A stretch of DNA of 64,000 nucleotides. Source: Actinomadura syzygii (GTDB lineage: Bacteria > Actinomycetota > Actinomycetes > Streptosporangiales > Streptosporangiaceae). The DNA is taken from positions 1 to 64,000 of the forward strand of contig NZ_VSFF01000004.1 of NCBI RefSeq assembly GCF_008085905.1, written 5' to 3'. Below, piece by piece: positions 33,946 through 42,716 of the stretch. The position numbers and the translations under genes were made by a program. Under the pieces are notes generated by a model. That model saw only the letters and a list, made by a program, of their open reading frames with translations. It was not told where the DNA came from and made no database searches. Numbering within the stretch: the stretch's first letter is position 1; every line of letters begins with the position of its first letter.

Positions 33946-33975
33946 GCCCCCGGCCTGACCAGCCGGGGGCTTTTT
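33946..33975 (+). terminator. rho-independent terminator
   Basis: A 9-bp perfect stem (GCCCCCGGC / GCCGGGGGC) with a 7-nt loop is followed by TTTTT, 22 bp after the stop of the 88-aa gene. Confidence 0.93.
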
Positions 33976-34097
33976 GCATGCGGGCCGTTGTCCGGCCTTC
34001 CGCGCATGGCGAACCCGTCCCTCCTGATGGAGTGGGTGTCCGTTGGCGATGGCAGGATGCCTCCTGGCCCTGTGACCACTGATGACGGACGGCGGGA

Positions 34098-35366
34098 GTG
34101 ACGGTGCGGGAGGCGGAACGGCTCACGACGGAGGCCGTGCGGTCGCTCTCGCGCGGGGACGCCGCCGCGTTCCGGCGGCTCGTGGCGGAACTGTCCGGAC
34201 GGCCCGATGATCCCGGTCGGACGCTCGCCGCCGACCGCTGCCTGTCCGCACGGCTGCGGGACGGCGTCGCCGCCGCCTGGGAACGGGGATGGGAACCGGC
34301 CGACGTGGTGAGGCACACGTCCAGGCGGCTCACTCCCCGGCACGGACGTCTGGTCACGGACGCCATCGCAAGCGAGATGCGCGCCTATGCCGGCGCGACC
34401 GTGGACCACCGCTGGCGGGAGCAGCTCACCACCCTCGGAGCCAAAGTCTGGTGGGAGGACGACGACGCGCACCCGTCCGCGTGGCGTGAGCGTGAAGAGG
34501 TCGGCCGCACGGCCTATGTCGCTTGCGCGGTCGAAATCGTCCACCTGCTGGAGTTCTTGCCGAGCCTTCCTGGGCTGGGCCCGCGTCCGGGCACCTACGC
34601 TCAAGGTGAGGATGCCTCGACCTCGTTCAGTTCAGCGCGTGCCTGGCGCGAACGGGCTAACGAGGTCGACCAGCGGATGCTGGGCAAGGTCAGGGCACTG
34701 CTCGCCAAGGCGGAGTCGACCGAGTTCCCAGAGGAAGCGGAGGCGCTCAGCGCGCGCGCACAGCAACTCATGGCGCGGCACAGCATCGACCGTGCTTTGC
34801 TCGCCGTAGAGACGGGCGATACGGAAGGGACCTCCGGACGGCGCGTAGCCGTCGACAATCCCTATGACGCGCCCAAGGCGGTCTTGCTGACGGTGGTGTC
34901 CGACGCCAACAGCTGCAGGGCGGTGTGGCATAGGGAGCTGGGGTTCGCCACGGTCCTGGGTTTTTCGGCCGATCTGGCGGCGGTGGAGATGCTGTTCACA
35001 TCGCTTCTGGTTCAGGCGACGTCCGCCATGGTGCACGCGGGTCCCAGGCGCGATGCGCGCGGACGCTCACGGACGCGGTCGTTCAGGCACGCCTTCCTGA
35101 ACGCGTACGCCGCCCGCGTCGGGGAGCGGCTCCGGGAGGCGGCGGACCGGGCGGCCGCGGACGCCGGCGGGAAGGATCTGCTTCCCGTGCTTGCCGCGCG
35201 CGACCGGGCCGTCGAACGGGCCGTCGCCTCGATGTTCCCGAACCTGGCCAAGGGACGGGCAGGTTCGGTGTCCAACCACGAAGGCTGGGTGGCCGGGCGC
35301 GCCGCCGCGGACCTCGCCAGCCTGAACGGGCGCCACGAGGTCACCGGGGCGTTCCGCCGTTCCTAG
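34098..35366 (+). CDS. DUF2786-domain protein
   Basis: The 422-aa protein contains the DUF2786 signature MLGKVRALLAKAESTEFPEEAEALSARAQQ (split: KVRALLAKAEST and EEAEALSARAQQLMARH, about residues 195-230) and a C-terminal region with RSFRHAFLNAYAARVGERL. The N-terminal 150 residues are helical and Arg/Ala-rich. DUF2786 proteins occur in actinobacteria and phages, and their function is unknown. GTG at 34098 is used; a second in-frame GTG lies at 34104. Confidence 0.82.
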   Translation: MTVREAERLTTEAVRSLSRGDAAAFRRLVAELSGRPDDPGRTLAADRCLSARLRDGVAAAWERGWEPADVVRHTSRRLTPRHGRLVTDAIASEMRAYAGATVDHRWREQLTTLGAKVWWEDDDAHPSAWREREEVGRTAYVACAVEIVHLLEFLPSLPGLGPRPGTYAQGEDASTSFSSARAWRERANEVDQRMLGKVRALLAKAESTEFPEEAEALSARAQQLMARHSIDRALLAVETGDTEGTSGRRVAVDNPYDAPKAVLLTVVSDANSCRAVWHRELGFATVLGFSADLAAVEMLFTSLLVQATSAMVHAGPRRDARGRSRTRSFRHAFLNAYAARVGERLREAADRAAADAGGKDLLPVLAARDRAVERAVASMFPNLAKGRAGSVSNHEGWVAGRAAADLASLNGRHEVTGAFRRS

Positions 35367-35443
35367 CGCACGGCGTCCCCCCGGGGGGCGAGGGGGACAT
35401 CCGGTCATTCGCCGTACCTTCCTTCCAGAATCTCGGGAGCGGG

Positions 35444-35656
35444 TCAGGTCCTCTTACGCCGTGTGTTGCCGCCGCGGCCGCGCAGCGGCACGCCCGCCTC
35501 CTTCAGGACGTTGTAGATGAACCCGTAGGAACGGCCGGTCTCGGCGGCCAGGTCGCGGATGCTCTCACCCGACGCGTAGCGCGGGGCCAGTTCCGCGGCC
35601 AGCCGCGTTCTCTCGGCACCGGTGACACGGGTGCCTCTCGACAGTGTTCGGGCCAC
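35444..35656 (-). CDS. small helix-turn-helix protein, 70 aa
   Basis: The protein runs MARTLSRGTRVTGAER, then a helix-turn-helix (LAPRYASGESIRDLAAETGRS and YGFIYNVLKEAGVPL) and a basic RGRGGNTRRKRT tail. Close relatives of this size are widespread and strongly conserved in actinomycetes and are annotated only as helix-turn-helix proteins. It probably binds DNA, with the basic tail contacting the backbone. GGAGG precedes the ATG. Confidence 0.85.
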   Translation of the reverse strand: MARTLSRGTRVTGAERTRLAAELAPRYASGESIRDLAAETGRSYGFIYNVLKEAGVPLRGRGGNTRRKRT

Positions 35657-36102
35657 GAGGACCTCCTGTTCGCAATGCTGGGCGGCGGGGCCCGTCCCCG
35701 CAGCTCACAGCAGTGTTGATCTCCCCAACGTACACATTCCCCTGATTACACCGTCGATGCCGCGCGAATCACCGCGAATTCGGCCGAAGCTGGTCTTTTT
35801 CATGGTGAACGGCGTGTCGCGGCGCTGCGTACAACCCGGAGCGACGCTGCTCCGCGCGTCCCGTGACCTGCGACGGGGGTGGACGTCCGGCGCTCGCGCG
35901 ACCCGGTCTCCTGACGGGTCACACCAGTCAGTCGGCCGACAGGCCGCGCACCGGCCGACCGTCCATTCGAAGACCCTAGCGCCGCCGGAGGGCCGCGTCG
36001 GCCCCGCCGTTGGACGCTGCCGGACGCCGCCGAGCGGCCCGCTCGCGCGAGCGGGCCGCCTGGCATGGTGCGATGGCCGCGGCGAGGCGCGGCGGGGTGT
36101 CC
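35657..36102. other. intergenic region without a gene
   Basis: This 446-bp stretch lies between the small helix-turn-helix gene and the second amidotransferase gene. Its first 150 bp are AT-richer (ACGTACACATTCCCCTGATTA near 35730) and probably contain the promoter of the minus-strand helix-turn-helix gene. The rest is GC-rich with no coding signature, apart from the palindrome at 36034-36059. Confidence 0.5.
36034..36059 (-). terminator. 26-bp perfect palindrome downstream of the amidotransferase gene
   Basis: The arms GCGGCCCGCTCGC and GCGAGCGGGCCGC form a perfect palindrome 44 bp past the stop of the minus-strand amidotransferase gene. It would fold to a long hairpin without a T-run, acting as a terminator or mRNA 3' stabiliser. 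Confidence 0.6.
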
Positions 36103-37089
36103 TCAATGGGGCATCGGTCCGGAATCGGCCATCTCGTCCGGCTGCCGTGGGACCCCGGTGTCTCCAGGGTGGTGATACGCGCCGCTCACGGCCTGCTTGG
36201 TCGCGCTTCCGGTGGACGGGCCACCCTGTGTGGACGGGCCCACCTGCTGGGACGCGGCCTCGCGGAGGGAGAGCTCCGATCGGCGGACCGGATGCCTCAG
36301 GGGTGCGAACGGGAAATGCGACGTCTCCGCCAGCCCTTCGACGACGAGGAGTTCACCCGGGTCGAGGAGCCTCCAGCCCGGACGGTCGTCCATGGGCTCA
36401 CTGGCGACGACGACGGCTGGTAACGAGCCCTCGTTCCCGGACACCGAAGCCCCACCGGTCGCCGCCGCCGTGCCCTGCACGCTCGTCACACCGCCTTCGT
36501 CCGGCGAGAGGACCCAGAGCTCGTTGCTCTCCGGGTAGCGCAACGCCCACAGGCGGCCGGATTCGGCGATGAGGAGGTTGAGGGAGAAGACGGGAAGCTC
36601 CGCACCGATGCGCCGGACCGCTTCAACGAGCCCGGCCGTCGTGTCGCGGTGGCGTCGGATCTCAGCGGTCACATAGGCGAAGACCAGTTCGGAGTCGGTC
36701 TCACCGGCGATGCGGGCACGCTCGACCTCCGTCAGCCATCGCGCGAGCGTGTTGAGGCCCTTGACGACCCCGTTGTGCGCGAACAGGCGGTCGTCCATCA
36801 CGAACGGGTGGCAGTTGCGCACGGTCAGGCCGCCCACCGACGCGTCCCGCACGTGCGCCACGAACGTGTGGGACGGGATGTTGCGGGCGTGCATGTCGAA
36901 GTCCGCGTTCTCGAAGGCGGCCAGGGGCGAGCGGTCGCGGACGGGCTCGCCGCCCAGGGAGAACCAGCCGAGACCGGCCCCGTGCCGCATTCGGTGGCTC
37001 TGGGCGCGAAGACTCCGCGGCGCGTCCAGCAGCCAGTGGGACGCCCGCACCCGCGGACCTCCCGTACTCATACCGAACAGTCGGCACAT
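36103..37089 (-). CDS. class II glutamine amidotransferase, paralogue 2
   Basis: The 328-aa protein begins MCRLFGMSTGGPRV (nucleophile Cys2) and keeps GLGWFSLGGEP, FVAHVRDAS, NCHPFVMDD and FAHNGVVKG. It is clearly homologous along its length to the protein at 20528-21382. It differs by an insertion around residues 200-225 and by a 50-residue Gln/Gly/Thr-rich tail that the other lacks. The usual HVRYAS is HVRDAS here, a possible active-site difference. The substrate is unknown. Confidence 0.87.
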   Translation of the reverse strand: MCRLFGMSTGGPRVRASHWLLDAPRSLRAQSHRMRHGAGLGWFSLGGEPVRDRSPLAAFENADFDMHARNIPSHTFVAHVRDASVGGLTVRNCHPFVMDDRLFAHNGVVKGLNTLARWLTEVERARIAGETDSELVFAYVTAEIRRHRDTTAGLVEAVRRIGAELPVFSLNLLIAESGRLWALRYPESNELWVLSPDEGGVTSVQGTAAATGGASVSGNEGSLPAVVVASEPMDDRPGWRLLDPGELLVVEGLAETSHFPFAPLRHPVRRSELSLREAASQQVGPSTQGGPSTGSATKQAVSGAYHHPGDTGVPRQPDEMADSGPMPH

Positions 37090-37278
37090 GCCGTCACCCT
37101 TCAGGACGTTTTAACTCTACGTGACGACCACATTACCGAAGGTCGCCGACAACGTCCGGAAGATGCCTCCGAACCGGCGCGAGTATCTGCACCAGGCCAT
37201 CCAAAGGGCAGCCCAGGGCAAGACACCGTCTCCCGGGGTCGGGCGTCGGCACGGGCTTCACCAGGCAGAGGAGCGGGC

Positions 37279-37304
37279 TTATCCACAGAATTGAGTTCTA
37301 GTGC
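37279..37304 (+). promoter_or_regulatory. TTATCCACAG element 1
   Basis: TTATCCACAGAATTGAGTTC followed by TAGTGC begins 88 bp upstream of the ATG of the 311-aa gene. It matches element 3 (44940-44965) at 23 of 26 positions and shares TTATCCACAG with element 2. The first nine bases equal the DnaA-box consensus, but the location suggests a promoter-linked regulator site. Confidence 0.6.
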
Positions 37305-37366
37305 GGGGCCCTGCCGCGGCGGAACAAGCTGGCCATGTCCGTTCAGGCAGGGAAGAAGCGGCTCTC

Positions 37367-38302
37367 ATGACCATGATCACGTTCCCGGTTCCGTCCACCA
37401 CGACCTCCCGGTTCGCCGTCGCCGCCGACCACATACCGGACGACCTCGCCGCAGTGCTCCACCGGCTCCCGGCCACCCCCTACCAGGCCCACGTCGCCGG
37501 ACGCCTCGGCTCGCCCCAACTCCAACTCACCCGCGAGGAGCTCCCCACCCTCCGCTGGGACCCGACGCGATTAAAGGCTGCACGTCCCGAACACAGGCGA
37601 GCGGCACTGGCATTCAGCAACGCCACGGAGTTCGCCGTCGTCACCGTGTTCGCTCCGATCATCGACCAGCCCCGCGCCGTCCAGGTGGCCCGCGCGGCGG
37701 CGAACGCCATCGCCCGCGCCGTCGGCGGCGTCGCCGCGGATCTCGTCACCGGCCGCATCTTCCGAACGCACGCCCCGGAAAGGACACGCTTCGTCCTGGC
37801 CGACGACTGGATAGACGACGTCCTGCCACCCTTCCGCGCCAACGGCCGCTGCACCGCCGCAGAGCCCGAGTTAGACCCGGAGGGCGTGAACGGCTGCTCC
37901 TGCGTTCACCTCCGAACCCGCGGCCTCCGCCGCTTCGGACTCCCCGAAGTCCAGATCGGCGACGTGGCCTGTCCCCACGACCTGGCCGCCCTCAACGTCC
38001 TCCGGGCCACCGCCCGCCACCTGCTGACCGACCACTGGTCCTGGCTGGCCACAGGCCCCACCGACCTGGCCCGGACGATCACCCCCGTCGTCGACGTCAC
38101 CCAAGGCGACTTCAACGACTTCTGGGGGACGACCCGCCGCGTCCACCTGACCCCGTCTCCCCCATTCAGACTGCAACTATCTCCCCTGACCCCACACCTC
38201 CTGGCCATCACCCCACCCACCGACTTCGACGGCACCGTCAACGACTGGCTATGGGGCGACACCCTCCCCCTGGGCATGTACGACCTGATCCAAAGATGTT
38301 GA
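37367..38302 (+). CDS. uncharacterised protein, paralogue A1
   Basis: The 311-aa protein has a close-knit paralogue at 50547-51449. Shared features are an N-terminal TTxRFAVAADHxxDDL, FVLADDWIDDVLPPFR, a cysteine pattern GRCTAAE...GCSCVHL...ACPHDLAALN, then DFNDFWG and a terminal FDGTVNDWLWGD. The three Cys-containing motifs, with His, could form a metal site or disulphides. There is no signal peptide or membrane segment. ATG 37367 is followed by an in-frame ATG two codons on. An element TTATCCACAG lies 88 bp upstream. I do not recognise the family. Confidence 0.78.
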   Translation: MTMITFPVPSTTTSRFAVAADHIPDDLAAVLHRLPATPYQAHVAGRLGSPQLQLTREELPTLRWDPTRLKAARPEHRRAALAFSNATEFAVVTVFAPIIDQPRAVQVARAAANAIARAVGGVAADLVTGRIFRTHAPERTRFVLADDWIDDVLPPFRANGRCTAAEPELDPEGVNGCSCVHLRTRGLRRFGLPEVQIGDVACPHDLAALNVLRATARHLLTDHWSWLATGPTDLARTITPVVDVTQGDFNDFWGTTRRVHLTPSPPFRLQLSPLTPHLLAITPPTDFDGTVNDWLWGDTLPLGMYDLIQRC

Positions 38303-39004
38303 CCAAACCCTCGCACCTCCTCCGCCTCTTAAGCCGCCGATAAACACGCAACAAAGGAGCAACCCGCCCACGCCGAGACCAATCTGGACGCACAAAGGGC
38401 TCCGAAACTGGACCAATCCGCAGGCTCACTGGACTCACGCCACCCAGGCAACGGGGCGGGACCACGAGCGTTACATCCTCGCGACTGACACAACACGTTG
38501 GTGTTCTGTGTGCGGATCTTCGAGGCCCACATGGTCGAGAGTCAGCCACGCCCATAATCGATCCAAGCCGCGCCCGCCCATGGACTGAGAGCGACCGGGG
38601 GCTTCCTGCACCGCCTCGACTTGCTCGCCGCGCGCCGGGTATCCCTGGTGATACTTGTAATACCGTCCCGCCAGGGCCAGCGTGCCCAGCCACGGTTCGA
38701 CGAAATGGACCGAATGCATTTGGTTTGCCGATGAATCATGCCACGCAACCGAAGGGGATTTGTACCGGGCAAATTCGCCGCGACCAGCGAGAAGACGGCC
38801 GCGGCACGTCCCTCCACCGCTAAATGCCCGAAATATCCCGCCATTAGGGGGCTGATCTGCATCCACCGGGCGCATCGCTCCGGTCAGTCACGCTCCGGAG
38901 GCGAACGTTCATCTGCACGACTGTGAGCAATGTTCAACGCTGAGTAGCCGGATTGACTACGATCGGCATTCGCACGGTGACCGACGCGATCCCCCGGGGC
39001 GAAG
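38303..39004. other. 702-bp region without a confident gene; possible gene remnant
   Basis: Composition is less GC-biased than in neighbouring genes. On the minus strand an open frame, 38471-38875 (134 codons), includes the protein-like stretch HSVHFVEPWLGTLALAGRYYKYHQGY, but it has no clear ribosome-binding site and its C-terminus looks non-coding. It may be a decayed fragment. A TTGACTACGATCGG stretch near 38952 could be part of the promoter for the membrane protein gene that follows. Confidence 0.35.
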
Positions 39005-40234
39005 ATGATCCGTTTCCTGGCACACCCCACACCCGCCGCCCTGATCGGCGACTTCATCCGCTGCACGTGCGGGCTGTTGGGGTGTACCGCAGTGGCCGGG
39101 GCCATCAGCCTCGGCGCGGTCGCACCCGCCGACGCGGCCGTCTACGGCGACCCCGAGCCGCGCAGATCCCTCCCGCCGGTCTGCCGCTACGCGTTGAGCG
39201 GCGGTGACCGGTACACCGCGCACAAGTGCAAGGAGGCATGGCTGGCGATGACGTCCGAGCGGTCCCGCAAGAGATCGGCACGCGGCCGGGACTTCCCCCG
39301 CTGGATGGAGAGGTTCGACAGGAAGCCCACGGTCAGGGACCGTCCCCCGGCTCCCGACAACCTTGATGAGCCCGCTGCCACGCCCACGACGCAGGGCCCG
39401 CGCAGGCACGTGCGGTCATCGCCGCCGAGCGCGGAGACCGCGACGCCGCGCGATCCGTCCCCGACTCCGGCCCGCACGAGCAAGCGGGCCGACGAGATGG
39501 ACTCCCGCCCGTCCTCGCTCCAGCCCGTCCTTCTCCTCGGCCTGCTCCTGCCCGCCGCCGCGGCGATCTGCTACCCGTTCCGGCACCGCCTGTACGCGGC
39601 CGCCGGTTGGCCCGCGCCCACGGATCCCCCCACGGCGACGCCTCCGCCACTCGTCTACCGGCCCGTGCTCGATCCGTTCACCATTTCAGCCGCGGGCCTG
39701 ACGGGCCCAGGCGCCATAGCCAGCGCGCGCGTCCTGGCACTGACGGCGCTGGACGAGCACGGCGACAGCTCTCTCGTCGTGATCCCGCGTCCCGACGCCA
39801 CCGTCCTCTTCGGCCTCGGCGAGGACGAACTCCTCGACGACGACACCGCCGGACTCTTCATCCCCGGCAACCTCGACGCCGCCCTCGCCTACCTCGAGAC
39901 CGAACTCGCCATCCGCGAGAACACCGGCGCCAACGGACGACGCCTCCTCCTCGTCGCCGATTGCGGCACAGAGGCCGAAAGAATCAAGGCCCTCCTCGTC
40001 CGGCACCCCGGCGCCGTGTCCGCGATCGCCCTCGGCACCTGGACGGACGAGCCCGTCACGGTCGACGACGACGGCCTGGTCGACGCCCCCAAAGCACTGG
40101 CCTCCACACTCCCCAAGCGCCTACCCGCGATGTCCCGCACCGAAGCCCGAGACCGACTCCTCTCCGCGCTGGCCCGCCAACGACAAGACCAGAAACCACC
40201 CCCCAAACGCCGCTCCAACCCCCGCCGCCCCTAA
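39005..40234 (+). CDS. hypothetical membrane-anchored protein
   Basis: The 409-aa protein starts with a hydrophobic segment (LIGDFIRCTCGLLGCTAVAGAISLGAVAPADA, a signal peptide or anchor). It has a Pro/Arg/Ser-rich linker (about 60-165), a transmembrane helix (PVLLLGLLLPAAAAICYPF, about 177-195) and a C-terminal cytoplasmic-type domain with ALTALDEHGDSSLVVIPRPD and RRLLLVADCGTEAERIKALL. The tail is basic (KPPPKRRSNPRRP). The layout recalls membrane proteins near secretion or conjugation loci, but I cannot assign it. A CACCC tandem run follows the stop. Confidence 0.7.
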   Translation: MIRFLAHPTPAALIGDFIRCTCGLLGCTAVAGAISLGAVAPADAAVYGDPEPRRSLPPVCRYALSGGDRYTAHKCKEAWLAMTSERSRKRSARGRDFPRWMERFDRKPTVRDRPPAPDNLDEPAATPTTQGPRRHVRSSPPSAETATPRDPSPTPARTSKRADEMDSRPSSLQPVLLLGLLLPAAAAICYPFRHRLYAAAGWPAPTDPPTATPPPLVYRPVLDPFTISAAGLTGPGAIASARVLALTALDEHGDSSLVVIPRPDATVLFGLGEDELLDDDTAGLFIPGNLDAALAYLETELAIRENTGANGRRLLLVADCGTEAERIKALLVRHPGAVSAIALGTWTDEPVTVDDDGLVDAPKALASTLPKRLPAMSRTEARDRLLSALARQRQDQKPPPKRRSNPRRP

Positions 40235-40235
40235 C

Positions 40236-40265
40236 CACCCACCCCACCCCACCCCACCCCACCCC
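40236..40265. repeat. 5-bp tandem repeat
   Basis: Six near-perfect copies of ACCCC directly follow the stop codon of the membrane protein gene. A simple-sequence tract like this can vary in length by slippage. Confidence 0.85.
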
Positions 40266-40476
40266 GACTAGATCCGCCCAGAACTGGCAAGCGCTCAACC
40301 GCGCGAAAGCGCAAGAAGTTGCCGTACGTGACCGCACCAAGTCCCACCCGATCGCTGTGGCGGACAGTTCCGCCTATGTATCTGCGAGGACCTGGGCACT
40401 CGGCTAGGTGAATTCGATAGTTGCCGCGCTAGGACGTGTCGTTGCGCTTACGGGTTGGCGGTGTTCGGGCGTTGTT

Positions 40477-41436
40477 TCAGTCGGTTGCAGCCATTGCCGC
40501 GAGGCGCGTGGCCAAGGCGGCGGCTGCTTTGCGTAGTTCTGGGGGGTCCAGGATTTCTGCCTCGAAGCCCAGGCGGGCCACGTGGACGGCGAGCCAGTCG
40601 AGGTTCTCACCGCCGACCACGAGTACGCTCCACCCGTCTTGGTCGTCCTCGACGCGTCCCACCTGGGGCGGGATCAGCTCTCGCACTCGATCGGGCGGGG
40701 CATGCAGCCGTACGCGGGCGAGGTGCTGGTACGGCGCCTCGGTCACAGAGCGCTGGACATAGGCGACAGGGTCGGGATGCTCCCGTGCCCGGAAACGCCA
40801 GGTCGTCGCCACCGCTTCATGCATCCGATCCAGCCGGAAGGTGCGCCAGTCGTCACGGTCAACGTCCCAGGCCATCAGGTACCAGCGGCGGCCGGTGGCG
40901 ACCATCCGCACCGGTTCGACCGTGCGCTCCCGCTCGCCGCCGTCGCGGGCCGCGTACCGGAACCGGACCCGCACGGCATCGCGGCAGGCCCGTGCGAGCG
41001 TCACCAGCAGCTCCGCGTCGATCTCGACGCCTGGGTCGGCCATGGTCTCGGTGGCGCCGTGCACCGCTCTCACTTCGGCGCGCAGCCGGGGCGGCATCAC
41101 CTGGTCGAGCTTCGCCAGCGCCCGCAGCGCCGCCTCGCCCGAACCGGCGACCGTGCCGCCCGAGGCAAGCCGCAGGGACACCGCCGTCGCGATCGCCTCC
41201 TCGTCGTCGAGGAGCAGTGGCGGCAACCGCGTGCCCGCGCCGAGCTGGTAGCCGCCGCCGACGCCTGCCGTCGCGTGGACGGGGTAGCCGAGCGCGCGCA
41301 GCCGCTCCACGTCCCGGCGGACCGAACGATCCGTGACGCCCAGCTCGGTGGCGAGTTCGGCGGCCGTCCAGGACGGTCGGCGCTGCAGTAGCGCCAGCAG
41401 CCGCAGCACTCGCTCGGTGGTCGCCTCGACGCTCAC
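40477..41436 (-). CDS. WYL-domain transcriptional regulator
   Basis: The 319-aa regulator has an N-terminal helix-turn-helix (RPSWTAAELATELGVTDRSVRRDVERLRALGYPV), a linker, and a WYL domain with RRWYLMAWDVDRDDWRTFRLDRM, followed by a WCX-like C-terminal domain. WYL domains bind nucleic acid or small ligands and often control DNA-damage or defence genes. Here it is divergent from a DinB-VOC gene pair, a frequent arrangement for this subfamily in actinobacteria, so those two are its probable targets. The start at 41436 is GTG. Confidence 0.93.
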   Translation of the reverse strand: MSVEATTERVLRLLALLQRRPSWTAAELATELGVTDRSVRRDVERLRALGYPVHATAGVGGGYQLGAGTRLPPLLLDDEEAIATAVSLRLASGGTVAGSGEAALRALAKLDQVMPPRLRAEVRAVHGATETMADPGVEIDAELLVTLARACRDAVRVRFRYAARDGGERERTVEPVRMVATGRRWYLMAWDVDRDDWRTFRLDRMHEAVATTWRFRAREHPDPVAYVQRSVTEAPYQHLARVRLHAPPDRVRELIPPQVGRVEDDQDGWSVLVVGGENLDWLAVHVARLGFEAEILDPPELRKAAAALATRLAAMAATD

Positions 41437-41498
41437 GCGAGCATCGTTCCACAGAAACGCGGAACGATCCTGTCCGCTATTCGGGGAAGGCTTGGTCC

Positions 41499-42083
41499 AT
41501 GACCGACCAGACCTGGAACCCTCGGCTCCGAGATCAGCTCACCTGGCACTGGTCTCGGCAGTTGCGCCCTCGGCTCGAAGGACTCACCGACGAGGAGTAC
41601 TTCTGGGAGCCCGTGCCCGGCTGCTGGAGCGTGCGCCCGCGCGGGACAGGCGACGCGCCAGTCCAGGGCGGGTCCGGCGCGATGGCCATCGACTTCTCGG
41701 TGCCTGAGCCGGATCCGCCGCCGTTCACGACGATCGCCTGGCGCCTCGGGCACGTGATCGTGGGTGTCCTCGCGATGCGGAACGCCGCACATTTCGGTCG
41801 CGCGTCTACCGACTACAACTCGTTCGAGTACGTAACGAACGCGTCCACGGCGCTGTCGCAGCTCGACGCGGAGTACGCCGCGTGGCTGGCCGGCGTCGAG
41901 TCCCTCGGCGAGACCGGCCTCGCACGGCCGTGCGGGAAGGCGGAAGGACCGTACGCCGATCGTTCATTGGCGACGTTGGTGCTCCACATCAACCGCGAGC
42001 TGATCCACCATCTGGCTGAGGTGTGCTTGCTCCGCGACCTCTACCTGCACACTCACCGGCAGACCCGACAGGAGACGACCTGA
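41499..42083 (+). CDS. DinB-family protein
   Basis: The 194-aa four-helix protein has the DinB-type metal sites: QLTWHWSRQLRPRL near the N-terminus, IAWRLGHVIVGVLAMRN in the middle and VLHINRELIHHLAEVCLLRDL at the end, giving three histidines. Function is probably thiol-dependent transfer or hydrolysis. It is 1 bp upstream of the VOC gene, so the two form an operon divergent from the WYL regulator. Confidence 0.88.
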   Translation: MTDQTWNPRLRDQLTWHWSRQLRPRLEGLTDEEYFWEPVPGCWSVRPRGTGDAPVQGGSGAMAIDFSVPEPDPPPFTTIAWRLGHVIVGVLAMRNAAHFGRASTDYNSFEYVTNASTALSQLDAEYAAWLAGVESLGETGLARPCGKAEGPYADRSLATLVLHINRELIHHLAEVCLLRDLYLHTHRQTRQETT

Positions 42084-42084
42084 C

Positions 42085-42522
42085 ATGACCCGCGAGATCC
42101 AGATCACCTTCGACTGCGGCGATCCGGCCGCCTTGGCCGCGTTCTGGGCCGATGCACTCGGTTACCGGTTGCAGGCCCCGCCCCAGGGCTTCGAATCGTG
42201 GGAGCAGGCTCTTGACGCCATGGGTGTGCCGCCCGAGAGGCGCAACGACGCTTCAGCAGTGGTCGATCCGGAGGGCTCCGGACCAAGGCTGTTCTTCCAG
42301 CGAGTGCCGGAGGGCAAACAGGCGAAGAACCGCGTGCACCTCGACGTGCGGGCCGCTCCCGGCCTTGCCGGCGATGCGCGGATGGCGGCGCTGGAGGCGG
42401 AGGCCGAGCGGCTGGTTTCGCGTGGCGCCGTCCGGGTCCAGAGGCACGAGCCCGCTCCCCCGCTGGGTGCCGGTCACATCGTGATGACCGACCCCGAGGG
42501 CAACGAGTTCTGCCTCGACTGA
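42085..42522 (+). CDS. VOC-superfamily (glyoxalase-like) protein
   Basis: The 145-aa protein opens EIQITFDCGDPAALAAFWADALGY and ends HIVMTDPEGNEFCLD, the standard pattern of the actinobacterial glyoxalase-like domain (Glyoxalase_6). GGAG lies in front of the ATG, and the gene is coupled to the DinB gene. The substrate is unknown. Confidence 0.9.
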   Translation: MTREIQITFDCGDPAALAAFWADALGYRLQAPPQGFESWEQALDAMGVPPERRNDASAVVDPEGSGPRLFFQRVPEGKQAKNRVHLDVRAAPGLAGDARMAALEAEAERLVSRGAVRVQRHEPAPPLGAGHIVMTDPEGNEFCLD

Positions 42523-42716
42523 CCGCGCGCCTGCCTTGTGGCTCCACGGACAACTGCGCTGGCGTCTTGGTGACATCAAGACATTTGGAATCTCCCATCT
42601 CACAGGTTGCCGGGGCAGGCGGGTTGGCGGGTGGGCGATGGAGCAGGACGGCCGCCATGACTCGCTGTACGGATACTCGCTGGAGGCTTGTGAGTGCGGT
42701 CGTCGGTGGGGCTCCG

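Noticed and set aside
36072-36150. A possible fifth copy of the 81-bp repeat (ATGGCCGCGGCGAGGCGCGGC, cut here for length: begins MAAARRGG).
   Set aside because: Only the generic Ala/Arg start resembles the repeat; the GAGGATC core, the 26-codon length and the terminal GRA motif are absent.
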